A stretch of 64,000 nucleotides of DNA from Candidatus Gastranaerophilales bacterium (lineage in GTDB: Bacteria > Cyanobacteriota > Vampirovibrionia > Gastranaerophilales > Gastranaerophilaceae): contig CALUWF010000001.1 of NCBI GenBank assembly GCA_944324405.1, positions 1 to 64,000 on the forward strand. The letters run 5' to 3'. Both the position numbers and the translations under genes were made by a program. Position 1 is the first letter of the stretch, and each line of letters opens with the position of its first letter. Of the stretch, positions 54,577-63,534 are shown piece by piece. Below the pieces are notes generated by a model. That model ran no database searches. It had not been told where the DNA came from and saw only the letters and a program-made list of their open reading frames with translations.

Positions 54577-55236
54577 CTAGCCTAACATTTTCTTCATATC
54601 AATACCGCGCGCGCGAGCAACGTCAGAGAATGTTCTCAAACTTTTAAGCGCCGCAAGAGTAGCATTTGCCGCATTAAGCGGAGATTTTGAACCGAGTGAT
54701 TTTGACAAGATGTTTTCAATACCCGATAATTCAAGCACCGCACGAACAGCGCCGCCTGCAATTACACCAGTACCTTGTGAAGCGGGTTTTAAAACAACGG
54801 AACCCGCACCGGAGCGTCCGGTTACCATATGCGGTATTGTAGTTTTAAAGATAGGTACGCTGATAAGATTTTTTCTCGCATCAGCCACGGCTTTTTGAAT
54901 TGCAATAATAACTTCAGCAGCCTTTGCAACGCCCATGCCTACCTGGCCTTTTTTGTTGCCGACAATAACAATTGCTCTGAAGCTTAGCTTTTTACCGCCC
55001 TTAACAACTTTTGTTACACGGCGGATTTGAACAACTTGTTCTTTCCATTCGGATTCAACGGGCTCAACCGTTTCAATTTTTCTTCTTCTTCCCGTGCGTC
55101 TTTGCGGTTTAAGCTGTTGAACTTCAGCTTCTGTTTCTTTTTCTTCCACAACAGTTTCTTCGGTTTCTACTTGCACATCTGCACTTTCAACAACTTCTTC
55201 AACTGTTTCGTTTTGAATTGTTTCTTTTTCTTCCAC
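54577..55236 (-). CDS. rpsE: 30S ribosomal protein S5 with acidic N-terminal extension
   Basis: The S5 core begins near [19 protein letters not shown] and includes [15 protein letters not shown] and the [15 protein letters not shown] loop important for decoding accuracy. About 60 extra N-terminal residues precede it, very rich in Glu and Val, then a basic RRTGRRRK patch. GTG 55236 is preferred since AAAGGT lies six bases upstream; a TTG at 55251 would add five residues. rplR, its usual upstream neighbour, is absent; a 160-base region with possible promoter motifs precedes it. Confidence 0.95.
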   Translation of the reverse strand: MEEKETIQNETVEEVVESADVQVETEETVVEEKETEAEVQQLKPQRRTGRRRKIETVEPVESEWKEQVVQIRRVTKVVKGGKKLSFRAIVIVGNKKGQVGMGVAKAAEVIIAIQKAVADARKNLISVPIFKTTIPHMVTGRSGAGSVVLKPASQGTGVIAGGAVRAVLELSGIENILSKSLGSKSPLNAANATLAALKSLRTFSDVARARGIDMKKMLG

Positions 55237-55395
55237 GTTTATACCTTTCAATTTATTATATATACCTTTGCTAATTTCCCTTTAAAAATAAAAAACAGCA
55301 AAATAAACCTTCTTTAAAAGGAATATTTTTACTATTGAGATGTCGGGAATTTTTCTGACATATATAATAATACATGCTCATATTTTTTTTGCAAG

Positions 55396-56049
55396 CTACC
55401 TCACTTTATTTTCATTTCCCGCAAGCAGTCTTTTTATGTTTTCCCTGTGCAGATAAACTATGTATACGGCCGCTATTGCACAATATGCAACATATGCCAA
55501 GGGAGCGTTTAAAAAATACATTACAAACGGCGAGAGAACAAGCGCAACAATCGAGCCCAATGAAACATATTTGCTGATGTATGTTACAAGACTCCAAATA
55601 ACGGCAATTACAAGTCCCGCAAGGGGTGATAACGCCAAAATTGTGCCAACACCCGAGGCAACCGACTTTCCTCCCCGAAAGCCCAAAAACAACGGCTTTG
55701 AGTGTCCCACAATAACAAAAATCGCGCAGGCAACGGCATAAATTCCGTAAGGGTCAAGAAGCAAGCCCGCCTTTAGCGACGCTTTGGCTAAAATTACCGG
55801 CAGCGCGCCTTTTAAGGCATCCAAGAGCATAACAATAAAAAACCATTTCTTGCCGAGCACTCTTTTAACGTTAGTGGCGCCGGTTGAGCCCGAGCCTACC
55901 TGTCTTATGTCTTTGCCTGTTTTTAGTTTTACAATTATATAACCTGTCGGAATTGAACCTATTAAATAGGCAATAATACAAAATCCCGCTAAAAATTTAA
56001 GAGATTCCGTTGAATAAAACGATAAAAAAGTATTAAATATAAACTCCAT
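55396..56049 (-). CDS. plsY: Glycerol-3-phosphate acyltransferase PlsY
   Basis: Acylates glycerol-3-phosphate from acyl-phosphate in phospholipid synthesis. The 217-aa membrane protein has five to six helices and three PlsY motifs: GSGSTGATN, GHSKPLFLGFRGGKSVA, and a late YLHRENIKRLLAGNE. Its ATG overlaps the der stop by 1 base. Confidence 0.95.
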   Translation of the reverse strand: MEFIFNTFLSFYSTESLKFLAGFCIIAYLIGSIPTGYIIVKLKTGKDIRQVGSGSTGATNVKRVLGKKWFFIVMLLDALKGALPVILAKASLKAGLLLDPYGIYAVACAIFVIVGHSKPLFLGFRGGKSVASGVGTILALSPLAGLVIAVIWSLVTYISKYVSLGSIVALVLSPFVMYFLNAPLAYVAYCAIAAVYIVYLHRENIKRLLAGNENKVR

Positions 56050-57365
56050 TACTTGTCCCCTTTTTCTCTGAAAGAAATTCTCACGGGCACCCCGAAAAAT
56101 CCAAAGGCGTCCCTTAATTTTTTAAGTAAATATCTTTTATAAGAATCTTTTACCAAATCTTTATTGTTAATAAACAAAACAAACATCGGCGGTTTTGTTT
56201 TGGGCTGGGTAGTATAATAGACTCTTAGCATTTTTCCCTTAATTGCAACCGGCGGATTAAGCGCAAAAGCTTCATTTACAACTTTATTTAAAAGTCCCGT
56301 CGAAATTCTTTTTGCGCGCTCAGATGCAACTTCATACGAACAATCAAAAATTTGCTCCAACCTTTGCCCCGTTTTTGCACTTACAAAAAGTTTTTTTGCA
56401 TAGTTTAAAAAAGGCGCCTCTTTTTCAATTTCTTTTTCGTAAATATGCGTTTGAACACCTTTTTTTAAATCCCATTTATTAAAAACAAGAATTAAACCGC
56501 TTCCGGCTTCTTCCGCTATTTGAGCGATTTTCTTGTCCTGATCGGTCAAGCCTTCCACGCAATCTATCACAAGAAGCGTAACATCGGCTTCCCTTATTGC
56601 GCGTATTGCTCTGTCAACCGCAAAAGCCTCAACACCGTAGTCAACTTTTGATTTTTTACGTATACCCGCCGTGTCAATTAAAATATACTCTCTGTTCTGG
56701 TATGTAATGCGTGAATTAATACTGTCGCGCGTAGTGCCCGAAACGTCGCTCACAATAGCGCGCTGCTCATTTAAAAGATTATTTAAAATTGAACTTTTAC
56801 CAGCATTGGGCTTGCCTGCAATTGCTACTTTTATTACATCCTGCTCATCAAGCGGACTTTTTGAGGGTTCAATATCTTTTACAATTTTATCAAGCAAATC
56901 TCCGACCCCGCCCGAGCCGTGAAGCGCGCTTAGCGGATGGGCTTCACCAAAACCCAAAGCATAAAACTCTGCTGCGGCGTCCTTTTGAAGATTTGAATCC
57001 ACTTTATTTGCCACAAGAATTACTTCTTTTTTTGATTTTCTTAAAATATTTGCAATATCGTAATCATAAGGACTTAAACCCGTTTTTGCATCCACAAGAA
57101 AAATAATCGTATCCGCTTCATCAACGGCGAGTTTTGCCTGAGACAAAATATTATTTACAAATTCATCGTCATCATTTGTTATAATACCGCCCGTATCAAT
57201 AATTACAAAATCCCGCCCCTGCCAGGATGCGTCAAAATAAATCCTGTCGCGGGTGACACCGGGCATATCATCAACAATTGATTTTCTCTCGCCCACAATA
57301 CGATTGACAAGTGTTGACTTGCCCACATTCGGTCGTCCGACTATTGCTACGATTTTATCTTTCAT
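56049..57365 (-). CDS. der: Ribosome-assembly GTPase Der (EngA)
   Basis: Assembles the 50S subunit. The 438-aa protein has two GTPase domains (GRPNVGKST and GKPNAGKSS; NKVD and NKWD) and a C-terminal KH-like domain. ATG 57365 is chosen over an upstream in-frame ATG because the protein then begins MKDKIVAIVGRPN as in relatives, and TATAAT lies exactly six bases before it. Confidence 0.96.
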   Translation of the reverse strand: MKDKIVAIVGRPNVGKSTLVNRIVGERKSIVDDMPGVTRDRIYFDASWQGRDFVIIDTGGIITNDDDEFVNNILSQAKLAVDEADTIIFLVDAKTGLSPYDYDIANILRKSKKEVILVANKVDSNLQKDAAAEFYALGFGEAHPLSALHGSGGVGDLLDKIVKDIEPSKSPLDEQDVIKVAIAGKPNAGKSSILNNLLNEQRAIVSDVSGTTRDSINSRITYQNREYILIDTAGIRKKSKVDYGVEAFAVDRAIRAIREADVTLLVIDCVEGLTDQDKKIAQIAEEAGSGLILVFNKWDLKKGVQTHIYEKEIEKEAPFLNYAKKLFVSAKTGQRLEQIFDCSYEVASERAKRISTGLLNKVVNEAFALNPPVAIKGKMLRVYYTTQPKTKPPMFVLFINNKDLVKDSYKRYLLKKLRDAFGFFGVPVRISFREKGDK

Positions 57366-57371
57366 AAAATA

Positions 57372-57377
57372 ATTATA
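57372..57377 (-). promoter_or_regulatory. -10 box for a leaderless der transcript
   Basis: Minus-strand TATAAT, six bases (TATTTT), then the der ATG; no Shine-Dalgarno. Confidence 0.55.
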
Positions 57378-57432
57378 AAACAAACAGTGCATAAAAAAAT
57401 ATAAAGATGATATTAAAATTTACAAAATACTC

Positions 57433-57461
57433 TTGACATGAAATTATCATGGTTATAAAAT
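57433..57461 (+). promoter_or_regulatory. Strong sigma-70-type promoter
   Basis: TTGACA (57433-57438), a 17-base spacer, TAAAAT (57456-57461). This is the best consensus promoter seen in the window. Transcription should start near 57468. Confidence 0.8.
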
Positions 57462-57466
57462 AAAAA

Positions 57467-57518
57467 TCCGTTGATAAAACGGCAGCCGAAGCAAAGACCG
57501 AGGCTGGGGAAGGGTAGG
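57467..57518 (+). other. Structured 5' leader of the 60-aa gene
   Basis: Two hairpins follow each other at the predicted 5' end: CCGTT/AACGG (57468-57472 with 57478-57482, loop GATAA) and CAGCC/GGCTG (57483-57487 with 57502-57506) around a 14-base loop. A purine-rich GGGGAAGGGTAGG ribosome site follows. It may stabilise the mRNA or act as a regulatory RNA; it did not match a riboswitch class I know. Confidence 0.5.
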
Positions 57519-57526
57519 AAAACAAA

Positions 57527-57709
57527 ATGATAAAACCTATTCAGGCAATCGCCGCAAGAACACAATGCGCAAAACCGGTTTCATTTGGTGCGGGACAAAA
57601 ATACCAAAGCGCTATGAACCGTTTTGAAAAAGGCGAAAAATTAAATATTAACTGCTGCGGAGGACGCGAACTTAGCGTCAACGGGCAAAAACTTGATGTA
57701 TTAGCCTAA
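57527..57709 (+). CDS. Small protein of unknown function with S-F-G N-terminal motif
   Basis: A 60-aa protein. The N-terminus contains PVSFGAGQ (about 17-24), similar to the F-x-G motif of the genes at 10502 and 63535, and the C-terminal half has NCCGGRELSVNGQKLDVLA. No membrane helix or known domain. It has its own strong promoter, structured leader, ribosome site and terminator, so it is probably a well-expressed single-gene unit. Confidence 0.65.
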   Translation: MIKPIQAIAARTQCAKPVSFGAGQKYQSAMNRFEKGEKLNINCCGGRELSVNGQKLDVLA

Positions 57710-57733
57710 ATCAGCACTAACAACACCCTAATG

Positions 57734-57775
57734 AACACAGAGCGAGCCAACCCCCTCTGTGTTTTTTATTTTTTT
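57734..57775 (+). terminator. Rho-independent terminator of the 60-aa gene
   Basis: AACACAGAG (57734-57742) pairs with CTCTGTGTT (57755-57763), followed by a long T-rich run. The end of the run overlaps the predicted -10 of ribE. Confidence 0.9.
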
Positions 57776-57783
57776 GTGATAAT
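57775..57783 (+). promoter_or_regulatory. Extended -10 of ribE
   Basis: TGTGATAAT ends eight bases before the ribE ATG, and there is no Shine-Dalgarno; leaderless or nearly so. Confidence 0.4.
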
Positions 57784-57791
57784 CTTTTTTT

Positions 57792-58421
57792 ATGTTCACC
57801 GGATTAATTGAGCAAATTGCTACAGTAAAAAATATAGAACACGCAAGCGGCGCAAAAATTTTTGAAATTTATGCCTCTTTTGCTTCTGATTTAAAAATCG
57901 GAGAATCGGTTGCGATAAACGGCGCATGTCAGTCTGTTATTAAAAAAACAAAAGATAGTTTCAGCGTTTTTTGTATGAAAGAAAGCTTAATGCGCACAAA
58001 TTTAGATTTTATAAAACGCGGGGATAAGGTAAATCTTGAACGTGCAATGCTCTTAGGTTCCAGGCTTGACGGACATATAGTGCAAGGGCACGTTGACGGT
58101 ATGGCAAAATTAAAAAACATATACCCGCAAGGCGAAGCAAAAGTATTTGAATTTGAATACGATACGAAATATATCGTACAAAAAGGTTCGGTGGCAATAA
58201 ACGGCATAAGCCTTACCATAAGCGGCGTTTCCGAGAATAGTTTTTACGTGAGCGTAATTCCCCAAACCCTTGAGAAGACAAACATGCAATTTTTAAAACA
58301 GGGGGATTTTGTAAACATTGAAAATGACATATTTGCCAAATATATTGAAAAATTTTTATCCTTAAATGATAATAAAAGTCAAAAGCTTGATGAAGCATTT
58401 TTAAGGGAAAATGGATTTTAA
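57792..58421 (+). CDS. ribE: Riboflavin synthase, alpha subunit
   Basis: Dismutates two 6,7-dimethyl-8-ribityllumazine molecules to riboflavin. The 209-aa protein has two lumazine-binding repeats (MFTGLIEQI, AINGACQS and LDGHIVQGHVDG; then INGISLTIS and IPQTLEKTN). It is followed 24 bases later by ribBA. ribD and ribH are not in the window. Confidence 0.95.
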   Translation: MFTGLIEQIATVKNIEHASGAKIFEIYASFASDLKIGESVAINGACQSVIKKTKDSFSVFCMKESLMRTNLDFIKRGDKVNLERAMLLGSRLDGHIVQGHVDGMAKLKNIYPQGEAKVFEFEYDTKYIVQKGSVAINGISLTISGVSENSFYVSVIPQTLEKTNMQFLKQGDFVNIENDIFAKYIEKFLSLNDNKSQKLDEAFLRENGF

Positions 58422-58445
58422 GCTGACACTAAGGGATATTTAAAA

Positions 58446-59702
58446 ATGAATGAAATAATTTTCAATACCATTGAAGAAGCAATTGAAGATTTTAAAGCAG
58501 GTAAAGGCGTCATTGTAGCGGATGACGAGGACAGAGAAAACGAAGGCGATTTGCTTTTCCCCGCCTCTTTTGCCAATTCGGATGTCGTTAATTTTATGGC
58601 AAAAGAATGCAGGGGGCTTATCTGTCTTGCGATAAGCGAAGAAATCGCACAAAATGTAGGCATAAATCCCATGGTTGAACACAACACCGATGTTAAAGGA
58701 ACAAATTTTACCCAGAGTGTTGATGCCGACCCAAAATATGGTGTTACAACAGGCATAAGCGCGCAAGACAGAGCAACGACGGCCAAAGTAATAATTGATG
58801 AAAATTCCAAACCCGAAGATTTAAGACGCCCCGGACATATTTTCCCTATAATTGCAAGAAAGGGCGGGGTTTTAAAAAGAAGCGGACACACCGAAACAGG
58901 GGTTGATTTAGCCCGGCTTGCAGGCCTGAAAGAAGCGGCGCTTATGTGCGAAATTATGAAAGAAGACGGCACGATGGCACGCCGCGACGACCTTTTTCAA
59001 TTCGCAAAAAAATACGGATTGAAATTTATAACCGTGGCACAACTTATAGAGTATCGGTTAAGAAGTGAAAAATTCGTACAACGCGAGATTAAAACCTCGC
59101 TGCCCACGGTTTTCGGAGAATTTGAAATTTACGGATATATCGACAAAATGACAAATAAAGAGCATGTTGCCCTTGTAAAGGATGACGGCTCAAATAAAAC
59201 TCCGCTTGTTCGCATGCACTCCTGCTGCCTTACCGGAGATGTTTTCCACAGCCTTAAATGCGACTGCAACCAACAGCTGCATTCATCTTTAAGCATGATT
59301 AACGAATACGGCAAAGGTGCTCTTGTGTATATCTTAGACCATGAAGGCCGAGGAATAGGGCTTATAAATAAACTCAAGGCCTATGCTCTTCAAGATAAGG
59401 GTCAGGACACCATTGAGGCAAACATTTCTCTCGGTTTTAAAAGTGATATGCGAAATTACGGTACTGGTGCGCAGATTTTGTATGATTTAGGATACAAAAA
59501 AATAAAACTCATAACCAATAACCCCACAAAAATTGTAGCGCTAAAGGGGTATGGAATAGAAATAGAACAAAGGGTGGAAATAGAGCCTGATATCAACAAA
59601 TTTAACGAACGCTACATTATGACAAAAAAAGAAAAAATGCACCATTTGATATCAAAGTGCCACTGTGATATAATAACCACAAATAAATTAAGGAAAGCTT
59701 AG
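58446..59702 (+). CDS. ribBA: Bifunctional DHBP synthase / GTP cyclohydrolase II
   Basis: Supplies both precursors of riboflavin. The N-terminal RibB domain (about 1-200) has DDEDRENEGDL and the catalytic RRPGHIFPI and HTETGVDLARL. The C-terminal RibA domain has MHSCCLTGDVF with zinc cysteines (CCLTGDVFHSLKCDC) and DHEGRGIG. The 418-aa length is normal. A short extra tail with HCDIITTNKL ends the protein. Confidence 0.96.
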   Translation: MNEIIFNTIEEAIEDFKAGKGVIVADDEDRENEGDLLFPASFANSDVVNFMAKECRGLICLAISEEIAQNVGINPMVEHNTDVKGTNFTQSVDADPKYGVTTGISAQDRATTAKVIIDENSKPEDLRRPGHIFPIIARKGGVLKRSGHTETGVDLARLAGLKEAALMCEIMKEDGTMARRDDLFQFAKKYGLKFITVAQLIEYRLRSEKFVQREIKTSLPTVFGEFEIYGYIDKMTNKEHVALVKDDGSNKTPLVRMHSCCLTGDVFHSLKCDCNQQLHSSLSMINEYGKGALVYILDHEGRGIGLINKLKAYALQDKGQDTIEANISLGFKSDMRNYGTGAQILYDLGYKKIKLITNNPTKIVALKGYGIEIEQRVEIEPDINKFNERYIMTKKEKMHHLISKCHCDIITTNKLRKA

Positions 59703-59704
59703 GG

Positions 59705-60700
59705 ATGTATCAAACTCAGGTTTTGAGCGAAAAATATTTTAAAATTTTTGCGGGCGTGTACAACGACTTCAGACTAAAATGCGCCGCAGATTACAAATTT
59801 GAGATTGAACCGCTCACTTATGATGAGTTTATTGAATATTTTGAAAAAAAACTTATAAGCTGCATTATTCTTCTTGAAGACGACATCCCCACGGGCTTTT
59901 TGGCTTATTCAAGCGCAAACGCCGGTGTTATTGAATTATTTTTAATTCATATCCTCGGCAGCGAAAATATAAAAGAAAAACGTGACGCGCTTATGGAAAA
60001 ATTTATGCTCGAAACTTGCAGATTAAGAAAACAATCGCTTGTAAGCTATCCTATGCTTGGCGTACAAACGGATTACAGAGAAGGTGCTGCGTCTTTCGGG
60101 TTTAAATTTGTAGATTTAGCCGTTATGGTGTTTGATATAAACAACAAAAGACTTATAAAAGAAATTGAACAGCTTAATTTATACTCTATCCCGATAGGCT
60201 ATAAAATAGTCCCCTACAGCGACATTTACGCTGATGAACTTGCCGGGATAATTCTAAAAAGCTTCAGCGACTCATCCGACATCAATTTTGACATAAGATT
60301 CGGCTCAATTGAAGGCTGCAGGGATATTGTGGATAAAATTACAAAATCCGTTTACGGAAGATTTTTGTCACATTCTTCAAAAGTTTTACTTCATGAAAAC
60401 AAACTTATCGGCTTTTGCCTATCAAATGTTACGGGCGAGAGCATAGGCAACATTCCGCTTGTGGGAATTCTCAAAGAGCACCGCGGTATGGGGCTTTCTA
60501 AACTGCTTTTAAAATCGGTGGTCGGCGATGTTATTAAGCTTAATCAATCGGGTCTTATAAACCTCAGCGAAATAAATGCTAGTGTTGACCTTGACAATTC
60601 TCATGCCGTTAAAATGTACGAAGATGCCGGGTTTACTCGATCGTACAGCTACCCGCAGGCTTATTTGCCAAAAAGTATTGACAGTAGTTTAGCTTTATAA
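59705..60700 (+). CDS. GNAT-family acetyltransferase, probably two tandem domains
   Basis: A 331-aa protein that starts 2 bases after ribBA. The C-terminal domain has the acetyl-CoA loop KEHRGMGLSKLLL and the strand/helix NASVDLDNSHAVKMYEDAGF. The N-terminal half (IPTGFLAYSSANAGVIELFL) looks like a second GNAT fold without a clear CoA loop. The substrate is unknown; its position does not settle whether it serves flavin or serine metabolism. Confidence 0.75.
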   Translation: MYQTQVLSEKYFKIFAGVYNDFRLKCAADYKFEIEPLTYDEFIEYFEKKLISCIILLEDDIPTGFLAYSSANAGVIELFLIHILGSENIKEKRDALMEKFMLETCRLRKQSLVSYPMLGVQTDYREGAASFGFKFVDLAVMVFDINNKRLIKEIEQLNLYSIPIGYKIVPYSDIYADELAGIILKSFSDSSDINFDIRFGSIEGCRDIVDKITKSVYGRFLSHSSKVLLHENKLIGFCLSNVTGESIGNIPLVGILKEHRGMGLSKLLLKSVVGDVIKLNQSGLINLSEINASVDLDNSHAVKMYEDAGFTRSYSYPQAYLPKSIDSSLAL

Positions 60701-60711
60701 AGGAAGAAAAA

Positions 60712-61812
60712 ATGAAAGACAAAGAATTTTTAATGATTCCGGGCCCTACACCGGTGCCTGAAAGCGTGCTTTTAGCCATGGCAAAACACCCCATCGGACA
60801 CAGAAGCGGCGAGTTTTCAAAAGTGGTAAGAAGGGTGGAAGAAGGCTTAAAATGGGCATTTCAAACAAAACATGACGTTCATATCTACACTTCGTCAGGT
60901 ACGGGCGCAATGGAATCAGCCATATCAAACCTTGTAAACGAAGGCGACAAAGTGCTTTCCCTTATTATTGGCAACTTTGGCGCACGCTGGGCAAAAATTG
61001 CCGCCATGCGCGGTGCGGAAGTTCAAAAGCTTGAAGTGCCATACGGCAAGGCTATTGACCCCAATGAACTCAAAAAGGTGCTTGACGCCGATAAAAATAA
61101 AGAAATAAAAGTTGTAACGCTGACCCACAACGAAACTTCAACCGGCGTAACAAACCCTGTTAAAGATCTCGTAAAAATAATACGCGAACACGGCGCAGTA
61201 TCCGTTGTGGACGGAATTACTTCCTTGGGCGCAATTGACTGCCAAATGGATGCCTGGGGCATTGATGTTTTAATTTCAGGTTCGCAAAAAGGCTTTATGA
61301 TTCCTCCGGGGCTTGCATTTTTAGCCGCAAACGAAAGAGCATGGGAGCTCCACAAGCAATGCAAACATCCGAGTTTTTACTTTAGCTGGGATGATTACAA
61401 GAAAAACCTTGAAAAAGATACAACCCCCTGGACTCCCGCGGTTAACCTTTTTGTGGCGCTGGATGCAGCACTTGAAATGATGAGGGAAGAAGGGCTTGAA
61501 AACATTTTTGCCCGCCACAAACACAATGCCAAACTTCTAAGGCAGGGTATCAAAGATATGGGGCTCAAGCTTTTTGTTGAAGACGAAGCAATAGCAAGCT
61601 ATGCCATCACTTCCGTACTTCCGCCCGAAGGCATAAGTGTTCCCGACATCAGAAAAACTCTTAAAGAAGATTACAACATCGTTGTTGCAAACGGTCAAAA
61701 CGACCTCAAAGACAAGATTTTCAGAATGGGCACCCTCGGTTTTGTTTCAGAGCGCGACGTGCTTGCGGCTCTTGCAAGCTTAAAGGCAACAATTGACAAA
61801 CTTAAAAAATAA
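60712..61812 (+). CDS. Class V aminotransferase (alanine-glyoxylate / serine type)
   Basis: A 366-aa PLP enzyme. The N-terminal MIPGPTPVPESVL and GHRSGEF are typical of the AGT/SPT group; YTSSGTGAMES binds the cofactor phosphate; SGSQKGFMIPPG holds the Schiff-base lysine. Family members use alanine, serine or glyoxylate. It is followed 13 bases later by serA, so here it may supply the transamination step of serine synthesis in place of SerC; this is inference. Confidence 0.9.
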   Translation: MKDKEFLMIPGPTPVPESVLLAMAKHPIGHRSGEFSKVVRRVEEGLKWAFQTKHDVHIYTSSGTGAMESAISNLVNEGDKVLSLIIGNFGARWAKIAAMRGAEVQKLEVPYGKAIDPNELKKVLDADKNKEIKVVTLTHNETSTGVTNPVKDLVKIIREHGAVSVVDGITSLGAIDCQMDAWGIDVLISGSQKGFMIPPGLAFLAANERAWELHKQCKHPSFYFSWDDYKKNLEKDTTPWTPAVNLFVALDAALEMMREEGLENIFARHKHNAKLLRQGIKDMGLKLFVEDEAIASYAITSVLPPEGISVPDIRKTLKEDYNIVVANGQNDLKDKIFRMGTLGFVSERDVLAALASLKATIDKLKK

Positions 61813-61825
61813 GGAATAAAAAACA

Positions 61826-63436
61826 ATGGCAAAAGTTTTAATTACGGATAAAATAAACGAAGCCGCGGTTAAAATCGTTGAAAAAGCGGCTCATGTTGAT
61901 AATCTTCCGACTATGGAGGAAGATGAATTATGCAAAATAATCGGCGAATACGACGCACTTTTGGTCAGAAGCCAGACAAAAGTCACCGCAAAAATAATCG
62001 AAGCGGGCAAAAACCTTAAAATCATAGGCAGAGCAGGGGTCGGGGTGGATAACATTGACCTTGACGCCGCAACTTCAAAAGGTATTATCGTTGTAAATTC
62101 GCCCGACGGCAATACAAATGCCGCAGCGGAACACACAATTGCAATGATGCTCTCTATGGCGCGAAACATCCCCGAAGCCGTAAAATCAGTTAAAGAAGGC
62201 AAATGGGAGCGCTCCAAGTTCACAGGTGTCGAAGTTTTCGGCAAAACTCTGGGTATTATAGGACTTGGTAAAATCGGGCACCATGTTGCAGAAGTTGCAC
62301 TTGCACTTGGCATGAAAATCATCGTTTTTGACCCCTACACCTCGCGCGAAGCGGTTGAGAGCATGGGTGCAAAATACATTGAACACCTTGATGATTTCTG
62401 GGGTCAGTGCGATTTTATTACAATTCACACCCCCAAAACAAAAGAAACGACATCACTTATAAACAGAAACACAATAAACAGAATGAAAAAAGGCGTAAGA
62501 ATAGTAAACTGCGCCCGCGGCGGAATAATAGACGAAACAGCGCTAAAAGAAGCTCTTGAGTCCGGCCAGGTCGCCTCATGCGCTCTTGATGTATACGAGG
62601 ATGAAAAAAATATACAAAATAACATTCTCCTGGGCTTTGGTAAAAATGTCGTTTTGACCCCGCACCTTGGCGCAAGTACGGATGAGGCTCAGATAAATGT
62701 AGCGCTTGATGTTGCAAATCAGGTCGTATCAGTACTGACAGGCGGTGATGCGACAAGTGCCGTTAACATTCCCTCGCTTAAACCGCAAAAGCTTGAACCC
62801 GTAAAGGATTATATGTCCCTTGCCGAAAATATCGCACAAATGGCGGCTCAGATTTCAAAAGGAAATTTAAAATCCGTTGAAATAGAGGTAAAAGGCACAC
62901 TGGCACAAGTAGACACTTCACCTCTTGAAACGGCAATTTTAAAAGGGGTGCTATCAAATAATATTACGGGCGTAAACTATGTAAACGCGCCGCTTTTAGC
63001 TAAAAAACGCGGAATTGAGATTTCAACCAAAAAATCTCAGCAATCAACAGACTACATAGGTTCAATAACCGTTAATTTGAGCACAGACAGCACCTGCACA
63101 AGCATTTCGGGCGCCCTGATTGCAAAACACATAAAAAGAATTGTTAAAATTAACGATTATAACACTTCAATTAAGCCTGAAAAACACATGCTCCTTGTAC
63201 CGCATGAAAACAAACCCGGTATGATTGCAGCCGTTGCAACGGTTTTAGGCGATGACGGCGTAAACATTTCACGCATGCAGGTAGCGCAAAAGTCTTATGC
63301 CAAAGGCGAAATCAGGCGCGATGAAAAAAGTATCATGATTATAAATACCGATGATACGGTAGAACAAAATACGCTTGATAAAATCGCAAAAATCAACGGT
63401 ATAGACCAAAGCTGCTATATAAAATTAAACGTGTAA
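61826..63436 (+). CDS. serA: D-3-phosphoglycerate dehydrogenase
   Basis: First step of serine synthesis. The 536-aa long form has the catalytic domain (GRAGVGVDNIDL), an NAD-binding motif GLGKIGHHVAE, catalytic residues in CARGGIIDE and the HLGAST site, then the ASB domain and a C-terminal ACT domain (KPGMIAAVATVLGDDGVNIS) for feedback control. The ATG follows a purine-rich stretch. A terminator lies just downstream. Confidence 0.96.
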   Translation: MAKVLITDKINEAAVKIVEKAAHVDNLPTMEEDELCKIIGEYDALLVRSQTKVTAKIIEAGKNLKIIGRAGVGVDNIDLDAATSKGIIVVNSPDGNTNAAAEHTIAMMLSMARNIPEAVKSVKEGKWERSKFTGVEVFGKTLGIIGLGKIGHHVAEVALALGMKIIVFDPYTSREAVESMGAKYIEHLDDFWGQCDFITIHTPKTKETTSLINRNTINRMKKGVRIVNCARGGIIDETALKEALESGQVASCALDVYEDEKNIQNNILLGFGKNVVLTPHLGASTDEAQINVALDVANQVVSVLTGGDATSAVNIPSLKPQKLEPVKDYMSLAENIAQMAAQISKGNLKSVEIEVKGTLAQVDTSPLETAILKGVLSNNITGVNYVNAPLLAKKRGIEISTKKSQQSTDYIGSITVNLSTDSTCTSISGALIAKHIKRIVKINDYNTSIKPEKHMLLVPHENKPGMIAAVATVLGDDGVNISRMQVAQKSYAKGEIRRDEKSIMIINTDDTVEQNTLDKIAKINGIDQSCYIKLNV

Positions 63437-63460
63437 GTTTACATAACTTAATAAAATATA

Positions 63461-63494
63461 AAATCCTGTCAATTTTTTGGGCAGGATTTTTTTT
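63461..63494 (+). terminator. Rho-independent terminator after serA
   Basis: AAATCCTGTC (63461-63470) pairs with GGCAGGATTT (63480-63489) with one G-T pair, followed by a T-run. Confidence 0.88.
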
Positions 63495-63534
63495 ATTAGA
63501 ATACAAGGTTAGAATACGGAAGGAAGGTTTACTT

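Noticed and set aside
55339-55358. Imperfect inverted repeat TGTC...GACA upstream of rpsE as an operator
   Set aside because: Only about seven of nine positions match and its place relative to the promoter is uncertain.
57467-57518. Cyclic di-GMP, glutamine or ZTP riboswitch
   Set aside because: The leader lacks the conserved core strings of these classes as far as I can recall them; only two simple hairpins are certain.
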